From assembly GCA_023660015.1 (NCBI GenBank), contig JAGXOG010000007.1:1-40563 (forward strand): a DNA stretch of 40,563 nucleotides. The letters run 5' to 3'. The notes under the pieces are model-generated. The model was given only the letters and a program-made list of their open reading frames with translations. It ran no database searches and was not told the DNA's origin. Of the stretch, positions 7,994-17,066 are shown one piece after another. Source of the DNA: Elusimicrobia bacterium LH_S2. GTDB taxonomy: Bacteria; CG03; SLGR01; JAGXOG01. Position numbers and translations under genes: made by a program. Position 1 is the first letter of the stretch. Each line of letters starts with the position of its first letter.

Positions 7994-7997
7994 ATAA

Positions 7998-8336
7998 TCA
8001 ACAAGTAAGATGAAATGCCGCACCATCCCTACCGGCGGAAAACCGGCTGTTAAATATCTCAACTGCTCGTGCCGTCTTTTGAACTATAAGTTCAATCCCC
8101 CTTTCTTTACATTTAGAATATACCCCGCTGTCAACTTTCATACCCCCGTAGGCGCCGGTGCCGACAATAAGCTTTTCCGGAGAATTTTTCCATATCTTTT
8201 TCAAATCCGGCTGCCTTAACAGGTGGCCTTCCTTTCTCCACCAAGAATCCACATTGTGTTTATATATAATCAGGTCGCTAAGATATTTTTCCCCGTCTAT
8301 TGTAATATTCCCGAAACTGTAGTGTTTAATCTGCAA
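7998..8336 (-). CDS. Mth938/NDUFAF3-like (DUF498/DUF598) protein
   Basis: A 112-aa protein of the Mth938 fold family. Family hallmarks are visible: HYSFGNITIDG at the start, the DLIIY strand, the WWRKEGH motif, LIVGTGAYGGM in the middle and a C-terminal AAFHLTC. The biochemical role of bacterial members is not established; a eukaryotic relative is an assembly factor for respiratory complex I. It begins 2 nt after the HIT gene stops, so it belongs to the tyrS-HIT operon. Confidence 0.85.
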   Translation of the reverse strand: MQIKHYSFGNITIDGEKYLSDLIIYKHNVDSWWRKEGHLLRQPDLKKIWKNSPEKLIVGTGAYGGMKVDSGVYSKCKERGIELIVQKTARAVEIFNSRFSAGRDGAAFHLTC

Positions 8337-8338
8337 CT

Positions 8339-8824
8339 TTAAATTTTTTCCGTTTTAAGTTTTTCATAAACAGAATTCAGGGATTCGGATATAACTTCCT
8401 GGTTTCCAATTACAGGCATAAAATTGGTGTCTCCCTCCCAGCGGGGCACTACATGCATATGCAGGTGTTCTTCAAAGCCGGCGCCGGCGGTTTTGCCTAT
8501 ATTCATGCCTATATTAAACCCGTGAGCCTCCATTAATTCTTCTATCCGCCGGACATAAAACCGCACAACATCCATTAATTCCTCTAATTCTCCCCTCGAA
8601 AGGGACTCCAGATTTGCCTTATGGCTGTAAGGCGCGACCATGATATGCCCATTATTGTAGGGATACTTATTTAAAACCGCAAATACTTTTTTACCCCGGT
8701 ATATAATATGATTTTTTCTGTCTTCTTTCTCGGCGGGTTTCAGGCAAAATATACATTCCTTAGTATCGGAATTAGTGATATATTCCACGCGCCACGGCGC
8801 CCAGACAGGCCCTTTCTTATTCAT
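8339..8824 (-). CDS. HIT family nucleotide hydrolase/transferase
   Basis: The ORF track starts at 8920, but the better start is the ATG at 8824 (MNKKGPVWAPWRVEYI), giving 161 aa. AAAGGATG precedes it, and the 32 residues before it belong to the overlapping small membrane ORF. The protein has CIFC near the N-terminus, GHIMVAPYSHKANL, and the histidine triad HLHMHVVPRW with the catalytic His in the middle. It resembles the Ap4A phosphorylase/hydrolase branch. It likely acts on dinucleoside polyphosphates or nucleotide adducts, which fits its place behind tyrS because tRNA synthetases make such by-products. The exact substrate is unknown. Confidence 0.9.
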   Translation of the reverse strand: MNKKGPVWAPWRVEYITNSDTKECIFCLKPAEKEDRKNHIIYRGKKVFAVLNKYPYNNGHIMVAPYSHKANLESLSRGELEELMDVVRFYVRRIEELMEAHGFNIGMNIGKTAGAGFEEHLHMHVVPRWEGDTNFMPVIGNQEVISESLNSVYEKLKTEKI

Positions 8825-8987
8825 CCTTTTTCCACAAACCCAGGGCAATAAATATCCATCCCGAGACCAGCAGTAAGGGGGATATGAAACCGGCAATATT
8901 AGTAGCTTTTCTGTTAACAAAAAAAAGTATTATAAAACCGGCGACTAAAAGACCCCCTCCCGTCTGAAGCAATCTATTGTATTTCAT
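8817..8987 (-). CDS. Small two-span membrane protein (56 aa), not in the ORF track
   Basis: The frame ATG-AAA-TAC... runs from 8987 to a TAA at 8819-8817. Its ATG overlaps the TGA of tyrS in an ATGA, and its 3' end overlaps the HIT start by 8 nt; such overlaps are typical of coupled genes. It has two hydrophobic stretches, GGGLLVAGFIILFFV and IAGFISPLLLVSGWIFIALG, and a charged end (WKKDE). I do not recognise a family. Perfect packing between two sure genes is the main reason to believe it is real. Confidence 0.7.
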   Translation of the reverse strand: MKYNRLLQTGGGLLVAGFIILFFVNRKATNIAGFISPLLLVSGWIFIALGLWKKDE

Positions 8988-10159
8988 GATTTTTCCAGCC
9001 TTATAAAATCCTTTTTGCCTATCTTAAGAGTACCTTCTTCATTGCCGTCGAATCTATACCCCGGATATGTCATTTTTTTTGAATTTATAGTAACACCACC
9101 TTGTTTAATAATTCTTTTTACTTCTGATTTTGTATAACCTCCGAAGACTAAATATACCGCATCTACAAGTTTTTCCCCTTCCTTAACTTTGACGATATTT
9201 TTAATCTCGCCCGGGGCTTTGCCTTTTGCGAAAATACGCTCGAAACTATCGGCTGCCTCAGAGGCAAAATTTTCATCGTAATATCGCTCAACAATTTCAA
9301 AAGCCAGCTTCTTCTTAGCCGTCAGGGGAGGCAACTCTTTTATCTTATCCATATCATCCGCAGTCAGCAAACTATAATATCTTATCATCAATTCATCAGA
9401 AAGAGACATAATTTTACCGTAAATTTCTGCGGGCGGTTCATTTATTCCTATGTGATTGCCGTAACTTTTGGACATCTTTTTTACGCCGTCGGTGCCCTCA
9501 AGCAAAGGCATGGTAAGTATGGCCTGGGGGGATTGCCCGTGAGTTTTTTGAAGTTCCCTGCCCACTAAAAGATTAAATTTCTGATCAGTTCCCCCTATCT
9601 CTATATCCGAATTAAGTTCCACCGAATCATACCCCTGCAAAAGCGGATACAGAAATTCTGTAATGGTTATGGGATTTCCCAAATCATATCTCTTTGAAAA
9701 ATCATTTCTCTCCAGCATCCTGGCCACTGTATATGACGAAGATAGATTAATAATTCCCTCTGCCCCCAGCTTATCCAGCCACTTTGAATTTTTTACAAGC
9801 TTAATATTTTCTTTTGCCAGCACCTTAAATATCTGTTTCTTATACCCGGCAATACTTTTTTGTATCTCTTCTTTTGTAAGTTCCGGCCTTTCTTTTATCC
9901 TGCCAGACGGGTCCCCTATCCGGGCGGTAAAATCACCTATTATAAATATGACTTTGTGCCCCAGCTCCTGGAATGCTCTTAGCTTTTCCATTACAACGGT
10001 ATGGCCCAGATGGAGATCCGGAGCGGTAGGGTCCGCTCCGAATTTTACTGTAAGGGGCTTACCGGCTGCAACTTTATTTTTAAGTTCTTCCAGCCCGATA
10101 ATTTCCTCAGCTCCGCGGGTAATTAATTCCATCTGTCTTTTAATATCTCTTTTTCCCAT
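8984..10159 (-). CDS. tyrS: Tyrosyl-tRNA synthetase
   Basis: A 391-aa class I synthetase that charges tRNA-Tyr. It has the HIGH-type motif HLGH near residue 51, the tyrosine/ATP site stretch IIGDFTARIGDPSGR, GGTDQKFNLL and the KMSKS loop at about 229. A C-terminal S4-like RNA-binding domain (about 330-391; VKRIIKQGGVTINSKK) closes the protein. No Shine-Dalgarno sequence precedes the ATG, and a candidate promoter lies immediately upstream. It is the first gene of the operon with the small membrane ORF, HIT and Mth938-like genes. Confidence 0.97.
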   Translation of the reverse strand: MGKRDIKRQMELITRGAEEIIGLEELKNKVAAGKPLTVKFGADPTAPDLHLGHTVVMEKLRAFQELGHKVIFIIGDFTARIGDPSGRIKERPELTKEEIQKSIAGYKKQIFKVLAKENIKLVKNSKWLDKLGAEGIINLSSSYTVARMLERNDFSKRYDLGNPITITEFLYPLLQGYDSVELNSDIEIGGTDQKFNLLVGRELQKTHGQSPQAILTMPLLEGTDGVKKMSKSYGNHIGINEPPAEIYGKIMSLSDELMIRYYSLLTADDMDKIKELPPLTAKKKLAFEIVERYYDENFASEAADSFERIFAKGKAPGEIKNIVKVKEGEKLVDAVYLVFGGYTKSEVKRIIKQGGVTINSKKMTYPGYRFDGNEEGTLKIGKKDFIRLEKS

Positions 10160-10167
10160 GTTTTTTA

Positions 10168-10196
10168 AGTTTAATAAAAATCTTATTTATTATCAA
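10168..10196 (-). promoter_or_regulatory. Candidate tyrS promoter (possibly leaderless transcript)
   Basis: On the minus strand there is TTGATA, a 17-nt spacer and TAAACT, with the -10 box only 8 nt from the tyrS ATG. The start of transcription would fall about 2-3 nt before the ATG, and there is no ribosome binding site. The -10 match is moderate (4 of 6). Confidence 0.4.
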
Positions 10197-10334
10197 ATTA
10201 ACGCCCCTCCGGACGGGCTCTTTTAAATAACAAATTTACTGTCCAAAAAAAGCTGTCCGCTATAGTTGAGCTGCGACCCGTCAATAATCTTACAGGCATT
10301 GAAAGTATGCTTTTTTAATTAAGCATTAAATTAT

Positions 10335-10362
10335 TTGCCAACCCCGTCTAATTTTGTATAAT
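10335..10362 (+). promoter_or_regulatory. Candidate promoter of the PBP1A operon (possibly leaderless)
   Basis: There is TTGCCA, a 16-nt spacer and a perfect TATAAT ending 10 nt before the ATG at 10373. The predicted transcript starts within a few bases of the start codon, and no purine-rich ribosome binding site is present. This is the best promoter match in the window. Confidence 0.55.
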
Positions 10363-10372
10363 TACAATCGAT

Positions 10373-12538
10373 ATGAGTAGAAAAAAAATATATATTATTT
10401 CAGCAGCATCCGCAGTGGCAATTACTCTTTTAGGTTTATGGCTGCTGCTTCTTTCTTATGCAAAGGATTTGCCTTCAACCTCTTCGCTTGTGCAGTATAA
10501 ACCCAGCCTCGTAACTCAGATATACGATATTCACGGCAAAATTATAGACGAACTCTATATTGAGCACCGGAATCTGGTCCCCTTAAGGGATATTCCGGTA
10601 GATCTTCAAAACGCTGTTATAGCCACCGAAGACGCGAATTTTTTCAACCACTGGGGGCTTGATATTATGGGGGTTTTCAGGGCATTTACGGCAAATCTTA
10701 AAGCAGGCCATGTCGTCCAGGGGGGGAGCACGATAACCCAGCAGCTGGCTAAGGTCATGTTTCTTACCCCAAAGCGAACATTAAAGCGAAAGATAAAAGA
10801 ACTTATGCTGGCTATCTATATTGAGCGGACTTTTTCTAAAGAAGAGATACTTCAGTTCTACCTCAATCAGATATATTTTGGCGAAGGGGCCTATGGCGTC
10901 GAAACCGCTTCTAAAATATATTTTAATAAATCAGTGGAAGATTTAAATCTCTCCGAATGCGCCATGCTGGCCGGCCTGCCCAGGGCTCCTACTTCATATT
11001 CGCCCAGCAATAATATTTATAAGGCATATCGGAGGCGGGCAATAGTGCTTAGCAGACTTAAAAAATTAAATTTAATTACGGAAGAAGAAAGAATTAATGC
11101 CAATTGCCGGTCTCTAAGTTTTAAGACATCCAAAAAAGAGGAGAGAGCGGCGCCTTATTTTGTGGAACAGATAAGAAAGACTCTTCTTCCGGAGCTGGGA
11201 GCAAATATGCTCTATAAAGGGGGATTAAGAATATATACTACTCTTGATATGGATATTCAGAAAACCGCCCGGGAAACAGTTCTCGAATTCCTCCAAAAAT
11301 TTGACGACATAAAAAAAAGGGAACTTAAGAAAGAAAAGCAAAAAGAACTCGGCCTTGGAACGATTGATGAGGTTGAGCTTTCTACATCTGATTTTAAACC
11401 TGTCCAGGGAGCCCTGATAGCTATTGATCCGCGTAATGGACAGGTCAGGGCTATGGTCGGGGGTAGGGATTTTCAAGAGAGCGAATTTAACCGGGCCATA
11501 CAGGCTAAAAGACAGCCCGGCTCAGGTTTTAAGCCCTTTATATATACCGCAGCAATCGACAACGGTTTCACGGCAGCATCGATTTTAGAAGACAAGCCGC
11601 GAGTATATTACAATGACGGGGTAAACTGGAAACTACTGGCAAATACCACCAGCCTTCACCAGTTAAATATTGACTTTAACCTTCTGCAAAAACTTAAAAA
11701 TATAACTAAGGAACTTGAGGAAGACGAAATACCCGGTGATACACTGGACAAGATTGAGGAGCTGAACGAATTAAAAGAAAAAGTATGGGCACCTCAAAAT
11801 TATTCCAAAAAATTCCACGGAAATGTAACATTGAGAAACGGAATAGTAAAATCAATAAATGTAGCTACTATAAACCTCATAAGCAAAATCCGTCCGGTAA
11901 CCGCATTATACTATGCCCACAAAATGGGTATAAGAAGCAGTCTTCCCCGGACCCTCTCTTTAGGTCTGGGCTCCGGAGAACTCGCCCCTATCGAAATGGC
12001 ATCGGCATTTTCTGTCTTTGCTAACAACGGAATTAAAACTAAACCTTATTTTATCACAAAAATAGAGGATTACTCGGGCAATATAATCAAGGAGAATTAC
12101 CCCGTTGAAGAACAGGTACTTTCTCCCCAGACAAACTATATTATGGTAAACTTAATGCAGCAGGTATGCAAATACGGCACGGGCTGGTATACCAAGCGCC
12201 TCAAGCGTCCCCATGCCGGGAAGACCGGGACCACCAACGATTTTTCCGATGCTTGGTTTACAGGATACGTCCCTAACCTCTCGGCTTCTGTCTGGGTGGG
12301 CTATGACGATCGATCAACCCTGGGCGACCGCAAGGTCGGAGGAGTAGTAGCCGCGCCGATATGGACAAAATTTATGCAGGAAGCCCTCGTTCATACACCG
12401 GAGCTTGATTTTCCGGTTCCGGACGGAATAAAATTTGTAAATTTTGATCCCGACACGGGAAAACTGGCTACCGAATATTCGGAGAACACCATTCTCCAAC
12501 CATTTGTAAAAGGTACTGAACCGAAGGATTATTTTTAA
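10373..12538 (+). CDS. mrcA: Class A penicillin-binding protein 1A
   Basis: A 721-aa bifunctional peptidoglycan synthase. One N-terminal membrane anchor (about 5-28) is followed by the GT51 glycosyltransferase with catalytic Glu86 in ATEDANFF and the QGGSTITQQLAK motif. An inserted linker and the transpeptidase domain follow, with active-site Ser384 in PGSGFKPF, Ser494-Ile-Asn and Lys617-Thr-Gly in GKTGTTNDFSDAWF. All catalytic motifs are present. It polymerises and cross-links glycan strands in the periplasm. It is the first gene of a plus-strand operon with DUF2148, a small membrane protein and nth, divergent from tyrS. Confidence 0.96.
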   Translation: MSRKKIYIISAASAVAITLLGLWLLLLSYAKDLPSTSSLVQYKPSLVTQIYDIHGKIIDELYIEHRNLVPLRDIPVDLQNAVIATEDANFFNHWGLDIMGVFRAFTANLKAGHVVQGGSTITQQLAKVMFLTPKRTLKRKIKELMLAIYIERTFSKEEILQFYLNQIYFGEGAYGVETASKIYFNKSVEDLNLSECAMLAGLPRAPTSYSPSNNIYKAYRRRAIVLSRLKKLNLITEEERINANCRSLSFKTSKKEERAAPYFVEQIRKTLLPELGANMLYKGGLRIYTTLDMDIQKTARETVLEFLQKFDDIKKRELKKEKQKELGLGTIDEVELSTSDFKPVQGALIAIDPRNGQVRAMVGGRDFQESEFNRAIQAKRQPGSGFKPFIYTAAIDNGFTAASILEDKPRVYYNDGVNWKLLANTTSLHQLNIDFNLLQKLKNITKELEEDEIPGDTLDKIEELNELKEKVWAPQNYSKKFHGNVTLRNGIVKSINVATINLISKIRPVTALYYAHKMGIRSSLPRTLSLGLGSGELAPIEMASAFSVFANNGIKTKPYFITKIEDYSGNIIKENYPVEEQVLSPQTNYIMVNLMQQVCKYGTGWYTKRLKRPHAGKTGTTNDFSDAWFTGYVPNLSASVWVGYDDRSTLGDRKVGGVVAAPIWTKFMQEALVHTPELDFPVPDGIKFVNFDPDTGKLATEYSENTILQPFVKGTEPKDYF

Positions 12539-12570
12539 ATAAAGTTAAATAAACGGAGGTCAATAGAGAT

Positions 12571-13080
12571 ATGAATTTAAAAAAACAGATTATGGATATA
12601 GCTGGTTTTATGGCAATATCGGCCCGCACCGCTCCCAAGGCTAAAGGCGTCGATAACTTAAAAATAAAGATATTTCCTAAAGAGAAACTCAAAGATATTG
12701 CCGGGGCCATGAAAGAAACAGGAGAAAAAACAAACCGTCCGGAGACCTTTAACCGGGACGCCGAATCAATAAAAAAATCCTCATGCCTCCTGGTTATTGC
12801 CACTACTTTTTCTACCCTGGATTTAGATTGCGGGTTCTGTGGCTTTAAAACCTGCGATCTGGCGGCATCGGCAGGGGCAAGTTGCGCCTACAACTCGGGA
12901 GATTTAGGTATAGCGGTAGGTTCGGCAGTATCAACGGCATCTGATTTTAATATTGACAATAGAATCATGTATACTGTTGGATATACGGTAAAGGAAAATA
13001 ATTTAATGGGCAAAAATATCAGGATGGCTCTTGGGATTCCCCTTTCAGCTACATGTAAAAACCCATTTTTTGACCGGTAA
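12571..13080 (+). CDS. DUF2148 ferredoxin-domain protein
   Basis: A 169-aa protein of the DUF2148 family. It has the cysteine cluster DCGFCGFKTC in the middle and further cysteines at GASCAY and ATCKNPFF, suitable for an iron-sulfur cluster. The C-terminal half has the family's glycine-rich DLGIAVGSAVSTASDF and a closing LGIPLSATCKNPFF. A CGGAGG lies about 10 nt before the ATG. The physiological role of the family is unknown; electron transfer or redox sensing is possible. It sits 32 nt after the PBP1A gene. Confidence 0.85.
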   Translation: MNLKKQIMDIAGFMAISARTAPKAKGVDNLKIKIFPKEKLKDIAGAMKETGEKTNRPETFNRDAESIKKSSCLLVIATTFSTLDLDCGFCGFKTCDLAASAGASCAYNSGDLGIAVGSAVSTASDFNIDNRIMYTVGYTVKENNLMGKNIRMALGIPLSATCKNPFFDR

Positions 13081-13086
13081 TATTTT

Positions 13087-13434
13087 ATGACCAGAAGAAC
13101 TATATCCGGAACTGTTTGGGGGATTGTGCTCACTATTTCTTTTTATTTACTTTCCGTACTAATTAACTTCAGCTGGGGTTTTGGCCCGTCCCTGTCGGTC
13201 GGAGCGGCTATTGTCGCCGGCGGGCTCCTGGGCATGATTATCGGGTCTAACGAAATGGCACTCTCGGGGGGAGCTCTTACAGGGGGAGTCGTATTTGGCT
13301 TGATTTTTACAGTTCTGGGAAGTTTTACCGTCCCCATCGGCAACTTTCTGCTTTTTTTTATCCAGGGCGCACTTCTGGGAGCCGTGGTGGGGATAATATG
13401 CGCTCTCTTTGTTCAGATGGTAAGTTTTAGCTAA
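13087..13434 (+). CDS. Small glycine-rich membrane protein of unknown function
   Basis: A 115-aa protein that is almost entirely hydrophobic, with about four membrane segments (12-30, 36-52, 62-82, 88-112) and many Gly-Gly turns (VAGGLLGMIIG, GGALTGGVVFG). I recognise no named family. It starts 6 nt after the DUF2148 gene and ends 8 nt before nth, so it is transcribed with them. Transport or a structural membrane role cannot be distinguished. Confidence 0.75.
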   Translation: MTRRTISGTVWGIVLTISFYLLSVLINFSWGFGPSLSVGAAIVAGGLLGMIIGSNEMALSGGALTGGVVFGLIFTVLGSFTVPIGNFLLFFIQGALLGAVVGIICALFVQMVSFS

Positions 13435-13442
13435 ATTTAACG

Positions 13443-14066
13443 GTGAAACGAGCCTTAAAAGTATATAAACTGCTCAAAAAACTCTACCCGGATGCCTCTA
13501 TATTGTTGAACTATAAATCTCCGTGGCAGCTGCTTGTGGCTACTATTCTTTCTGCCCAAAGCACCGACAAAAGAATAAATATTATTACCGAAAAACTTTT
13601 TAAGGATTATCCTAACCTCAGCGATTACGTTAATATGTCCGAAAAGGCATTAATTAAATATATACGTCCGGCAGGATTTTATAATAATAAAGCAAAAAAT
13701 ATTTTAGATTCAGCAAGAATAATTTATAGAAAATTTGACGGCAAAGTACCCGACAGTATGAAGGATATAATTAAACTTCCTGGTGTAGCCCGCAAAACAG
13801 GCAATGTGGTTTTATCTAACGCCTACGGCAATATTGAGGGCATCGCCGTTGATACTCATGTAAAAAGGCTCTCCCGGAGACTGAAATTTACAGAAAATAA
13901 AAATACTGATAAAATTGAAAGAGACCTCAAAAAAATATTTCCAAAAGAAAAGTGGTATATGCTTAACTATCTTTTGATAGAACACGGACGAAATATCTGT
14001 ACCGCCCGCAGCCCGAACTGTAAAGAATGTGTTCTAAATAAACTCTGCCCTAAATGCGGCCTTTGA
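13443..14066 (+). CDS. nth: Endonuclease III (DNA glycosylase/AP lyase)
   Basis: A 207-aa base-excision repair enzyme removing oxidised pyrimidines. The helix-hairpin-helix IKLPGVARKTGNVVL includes the catalytic Lys, VDTHVKR carries the catalytic Asp, and the C-terminal C-x6-C-x2-C-x5-C holds the 4Fe-4S cluster. The N-terminal LLVATILSAQSTD motif is also present. The start is a GTG at 13443 with no strong ribosome binding site, 8 nt after the upstream gene. It is the last gene of the PBP1A operon. Confidence 0.95.
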   Translation: MKRALKVYKLLKKLYPDASILLNYKSPWQLLVATILSAQSTDKRINIITEKLFKDYPNLSDYVNMSEKALIKYIRPAGFYNNKAKNILDSARIIYRKFDGKVPDSMKDIIKLPGVARKTGNVVLSNAYGNIEGIAVDTHVKRLSRRLKFTENKNTDKIERDLKKIFPKEKWYMLNYLLIEHGRNICTARSPNCKECVLNKLCPKCGL

Positions 14067-14208
14067 CTTTACTGCCTCCTTTTCTTTTATTACAAAAAAA
14101 GTAATCAATCAAAGATAGGCCGCCTTCATAAACTTCGGTGAGTAAAGCAGGCAAAAATAAAGGCTCTTTTTACCATTATCTAACCAAGCGGGGTTGGCGT
14201 TGGCGGCC

Positions 14209-16911
14209 CTATTTTTTCGATTCCAGCGCACCATGGGCCGCTGACAGCCGGGCTATGGGAACCCTGTAAGGTGAACAGGAAACATAGTTGAGCCCTGTCC
14301 GATGGCAGAATTTTACTGATTCCGGCTCCCCTCCGTGCTCGCCGCAAATTCCGATTTTAAGGTCTTTTGCCGTACTCCGACCGCGTTTTACTGCCATCTT
14401 GACAAGTTGTCCGACGCCTTCCTGATCCAAAGCGACAAAAGGATCCTGCGGCAGAATCTTTTTTTCAACGTATTCCGGCATAAATTTACCGGCATCATCA
14501 CGCGAAACTCCCAGCGTCATCTGGGTAAGGTCATTTGTCCCGAAAGAAAAGAACTCAGCGTTTTTGGCCACTTTATCGGCTACAAAGCACGCCCTGGGAA
14601 TCTCAATCATAGTACCTACTTTATAATCAACTTTCTGCCCGGACTCTTTTATAACTTTTTTAGCTACTTCTCTTATAACCTCTTCCTGGTTTTTAAACTC
14701 ATGTTCGGTAGCAATTAAAGGGACCATGATTTCAGGATGAACTTCAACGCCCTCTCCGGCCAGTTTACAGGCTGCTTCCATTATTGCCCTGGACTGCATA
14801 CGGGATATTGTGGGGAAAGTTATACCCAGCCGGCAGCCCCGGTGGCCGAGCATGGGGTTGATCTCACTGAGCGATTCGGCCTTTTCTTTTATGGTCTCAG
14901 CCGAAATGCCTATCTTTTCAGAAAGCTCCTTTATGGCTTTTTCTCCGTTGGGAAGAAATTCATGCAGCGGAGGATCCAGCAGCCGTATAGTAACCGGAAG
15001 TCCTTCCATGGCTTGAAAAATTCCTATGAAATCTTCTCTTTGCATAGGCAAAAGTTTTTCCAGTGCCTCGTCTTTTGCCTCTCCTTTATCAGAAAGAATC
15101 ATTTTCTGCATAGCAGGAATTCTGTCCTCACCAAAAAACATATGTTCCGTGCGACAAAGCCCTATGCCCTGAGCCCCGAACTCCCTTGCTTTCTTTGCCT
15201 CTTCGGGAGTATCGGCGTTTGTTCTTACACCAAGTTTTCTGAATTTATCGGAAAGCTTCATTACCTTAGCAAAATTTCCGGTTAGTTTAGGAGTCTTTAG
15301 TTCTACTTTACCATCTATAACTTCTCCATTAGTGCCGTTTATGGTAATCCAGTCACCTTCTTTATAATCTTTATCCTTAAACCGGCAGGTTTCGGATTTA
15401 ATATTTATTGTAATATCACCGCAGCCGGCCACACATGGGCTGCCCATCCCCCTGGCAACTACTGCCGCATGTGAAGTCATTCCCCCTTTAGCGGTAAGAA
15501 TTCCCTCGGAAGCATGCATCCCGCCGATATCCTCGGGGGAAGTTTCGTTTCTTATTAGAAGTACTTTTTCACCGTTAGCGGCTTTTTCTTCCGCATCGTC
15601 GGAATCAAATACTATTTTCCCTACTGCCGCTCCGGGTGAGGCAGGCAGGCCCTTGCCTATAATTTCAACTAAAGCTGCCGGGTCTATCTGGGGATGAAGC
15701 AACTCGTCAAGTTTTTTAGGCTCTACTCTCATTACTGCTGTTTTTTCATCTATGAGGCCTTCCTCAAGCATATCCACAGCAATTTTTACCGCAGCAGTGC
15801 CAGTTCTTTTTCCTGTCCTGGTCTGCAATATATAAAGTTTACCTTCTTCAATAGTAAATTCCAGGTCCTGAACATCTTGATAGTGTTGCTCAAGTTTTTC
15901 TCTTACTTCAACAAGTCGGGCAAAAGGTTCCGGCATTCTCTCTTCAAGAGAAGGGAATTTTTCACATCGTTCTTTTTCGAGTACTTTTTTTGTTTCTGCC
16001 CAAATTTTAGAGTCCTCCACGGTAAGCTGACACGGAGTTCTTATCCCGGCTACCACATCTTCCCCCTGGGCATTGGTTAGATATTCTCCGTAATACTTAT
16101 TATCGCCGGTGGAAGGGTTTCGGGTAAAGGCCACACCGGTTGCCGAATTTTCTCCGGTATTGCCAAAAACCATCGTCTGTACATTAACCGCTGTACCCAG
16201 CAATCCTGTTATATTGTTTATTTTCCTGTATTTTTTAGCCCGGGGATTATTCCAAGAACCAAATACAGCATCTATTGATTTATAAAGCTGCTCTTTGGGA
16301 TCGTCGGGAAAACTATCCTCGCCGGTTTCGGACTTATAGACCTCTTTAAATATCCCTACTAATTCCTTAAGGTCTTCAGCGGTAAGGTCTGTATCTTTAT
16401 CAACGCTTTTCTCTTTTTTCATTTCTTCAATTTTTTCTTCAAATTTTTCGCCGTCGATACCCATTACTACGTTGCCAAACATCTGGATAAATCTTCTATA
16501 TGAATCCCAGCCGAATCTTTTATTGCTACTTATCTTAATTAGCCCTTGAACCGATGCGGGATTGAGTCCCAGATTAAGAATTGTATCCATCATGCCGGGC
16601 ATAGACTGCGCGGCGCCGCTACGGACAGAGACAAGCAGGGGATCTTTATCGTCGCCTAATTTCTTTCCCATAAGGCCCTCAAGTTTTGATAGGCTTTCCT
16701 CAATCTGTTTTTTCATATCCTCAGGATAATTTCCTTTCTCTGAATAATAATTACATACTTCGGCAGTTATAGTAAACCCCGGCGGTACCGGAAGTCCGAT
16801 ACTGGTCATCTCCGCTAAATTAGCGCCCTTACCGCCCAGTAATTTCTTCATCTTTGTCGAACCGTCGGTCTCCCCTTTGCTGAAAAAATAAATATGCTTT
16901 TGTTCTGTCAT
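14209..16911 (-). CDS. ppdK: Pyruvate, phosphate dikinase
   Basis: A 900-aa enzyme interconverting ATP + phosphate + pyruvate and AMP + pyrophosphate + phosphoenolpyruvate. The N-terminal ATP-grasp domain (LLGGKGANLAEM, VSVRSGAAQSMPGMMDT) is followed by the phosphohistidine domain with catalytic His481 in GGMTSHAAVVARG. The C-terminal TIM barrel has RTEHMFF, GTNDLTQMTLG and the catalytic Cys856 in GICGEHGG. Length and motifs are complete. AAGGAG precedes the ATG. It is probably its own transcript, in the same direction as the large glyQS operon but 155 nt away. It would support glycolysis in pyrophosphate-using organisms or gluconeogenesis together with fba. Confidence 0.97.
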   Translation of the reverse strand: MTEQKHIYFFSKGETDGSTKMKKLLGGKGANLAEMTSIGLPVPPGFTITAEVCNYYSEKGNYPEDMKKQIEESLSKLEGLMGKKLGDDKDPLLVSVRSGAAQSMPGMMDTILNLGLNPASVQGLIKISSNKRFGWDSYRRFIQMFGNVVMGIDGEKFEEKIEEMKKEKSVDKDTDLTAEDLKELVGIFKEVYKSETGEDSFPDDPKEQLYKSIDAVFGSWNNPRAKKYRKINNITGLLGTAVNVQTMVFGNTGENSATGVAFTRNPSTGDNKYYGEYLTNAQGEDVVAGIRTPCQLTVEDSKIWAETKKVLEKERCEKFPSLEERMPEPFARLVEVREKLEQHYQDVQDLEFTIEEGKLYILQTRTGKRTGTAAVKIAVDMLEEGLIDEKTAVMRVEPKKLDELLHPQIDPAALVEIIGKGLPASPGAAVGKIVFDSDDAEEKAANGEKVLLIRNETSPEDIGGMHASEGILTAKGGMTSHAAVVARGMGSPCVAGCGDITINIKSETCRFKDKDYKEGDWITINGTNGEVIDGKVELKTPKLTGNFAKVMKLSDKFRKLGVRTNADTPEEAKKAREFGAQGIGLCRTEHMFFGEDRIPAMQKMILSDKGEAKDEALEKLLPMQREDFIGIFQAMEGLPVTIRLLDPPLHEFLPNGEKAIKELSEKIGISAETIKEKAESLSEINPMLGHRGCRLGITFPTISRMQSRAIMEAACKLAGEGVEVHPEIMVPLIATEHEFKNQEEVIREVAKKVIKESGQKVDYKVGTMIEIPRACFVADKVAKNAEFFSFGTNDLTQMTLGVSRDDAGKFMPEYVEKKILPQDPFVALDQEGVGQLVKMAVKRGRSTAKDLKIGICGEHGGEPESVKFCHRTGLNYVSCSPYRVPIARLSAAHGALESKK

Positions 16912-17066
16912 AACTGCTCCTTTTTATATTAAATTCATACTTCTGCTTAATCTCTAATTAAAATTTAATTATTTAAATTATTATGTCAACTTTCACCATC
17001 TTTAATTATCTTTAGAAAATCAGAGGATGAGGCCCCTTTTATTTTTATTACTTTATCTTTTGACCT

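Noticed and set aside
9663-10226. 187-aa plus-strand ORF opposite tyrS
   Set aside because: It is a shadow of the tyrS coding frame, with no domain and no ribosome binding site.
10160-10372. T-box or other leader riboswitch upstream of tyrS
   Set aside because: The gap is short, no T-box-like conserved stretch or terminator hairpin was seen, and a promoter lies almost on the start codon.
14118-14208. GGCCGCC...GGCGGCC inverted repeat as a terminator between nth and ppdK
   Set aside because: The arms are 7 bp and 77 nt apart with no T-run after a compact stem, so the pairing is probably chance.
16984-16989. Perfect TTGACA on the minus strand upstream of ppdK as its promoter
   Set aside because: No good -10 box lies at 16-18 nt; only weak AT-rich matches exist, and the hexamer overlaps the end of the DUF167 extension.
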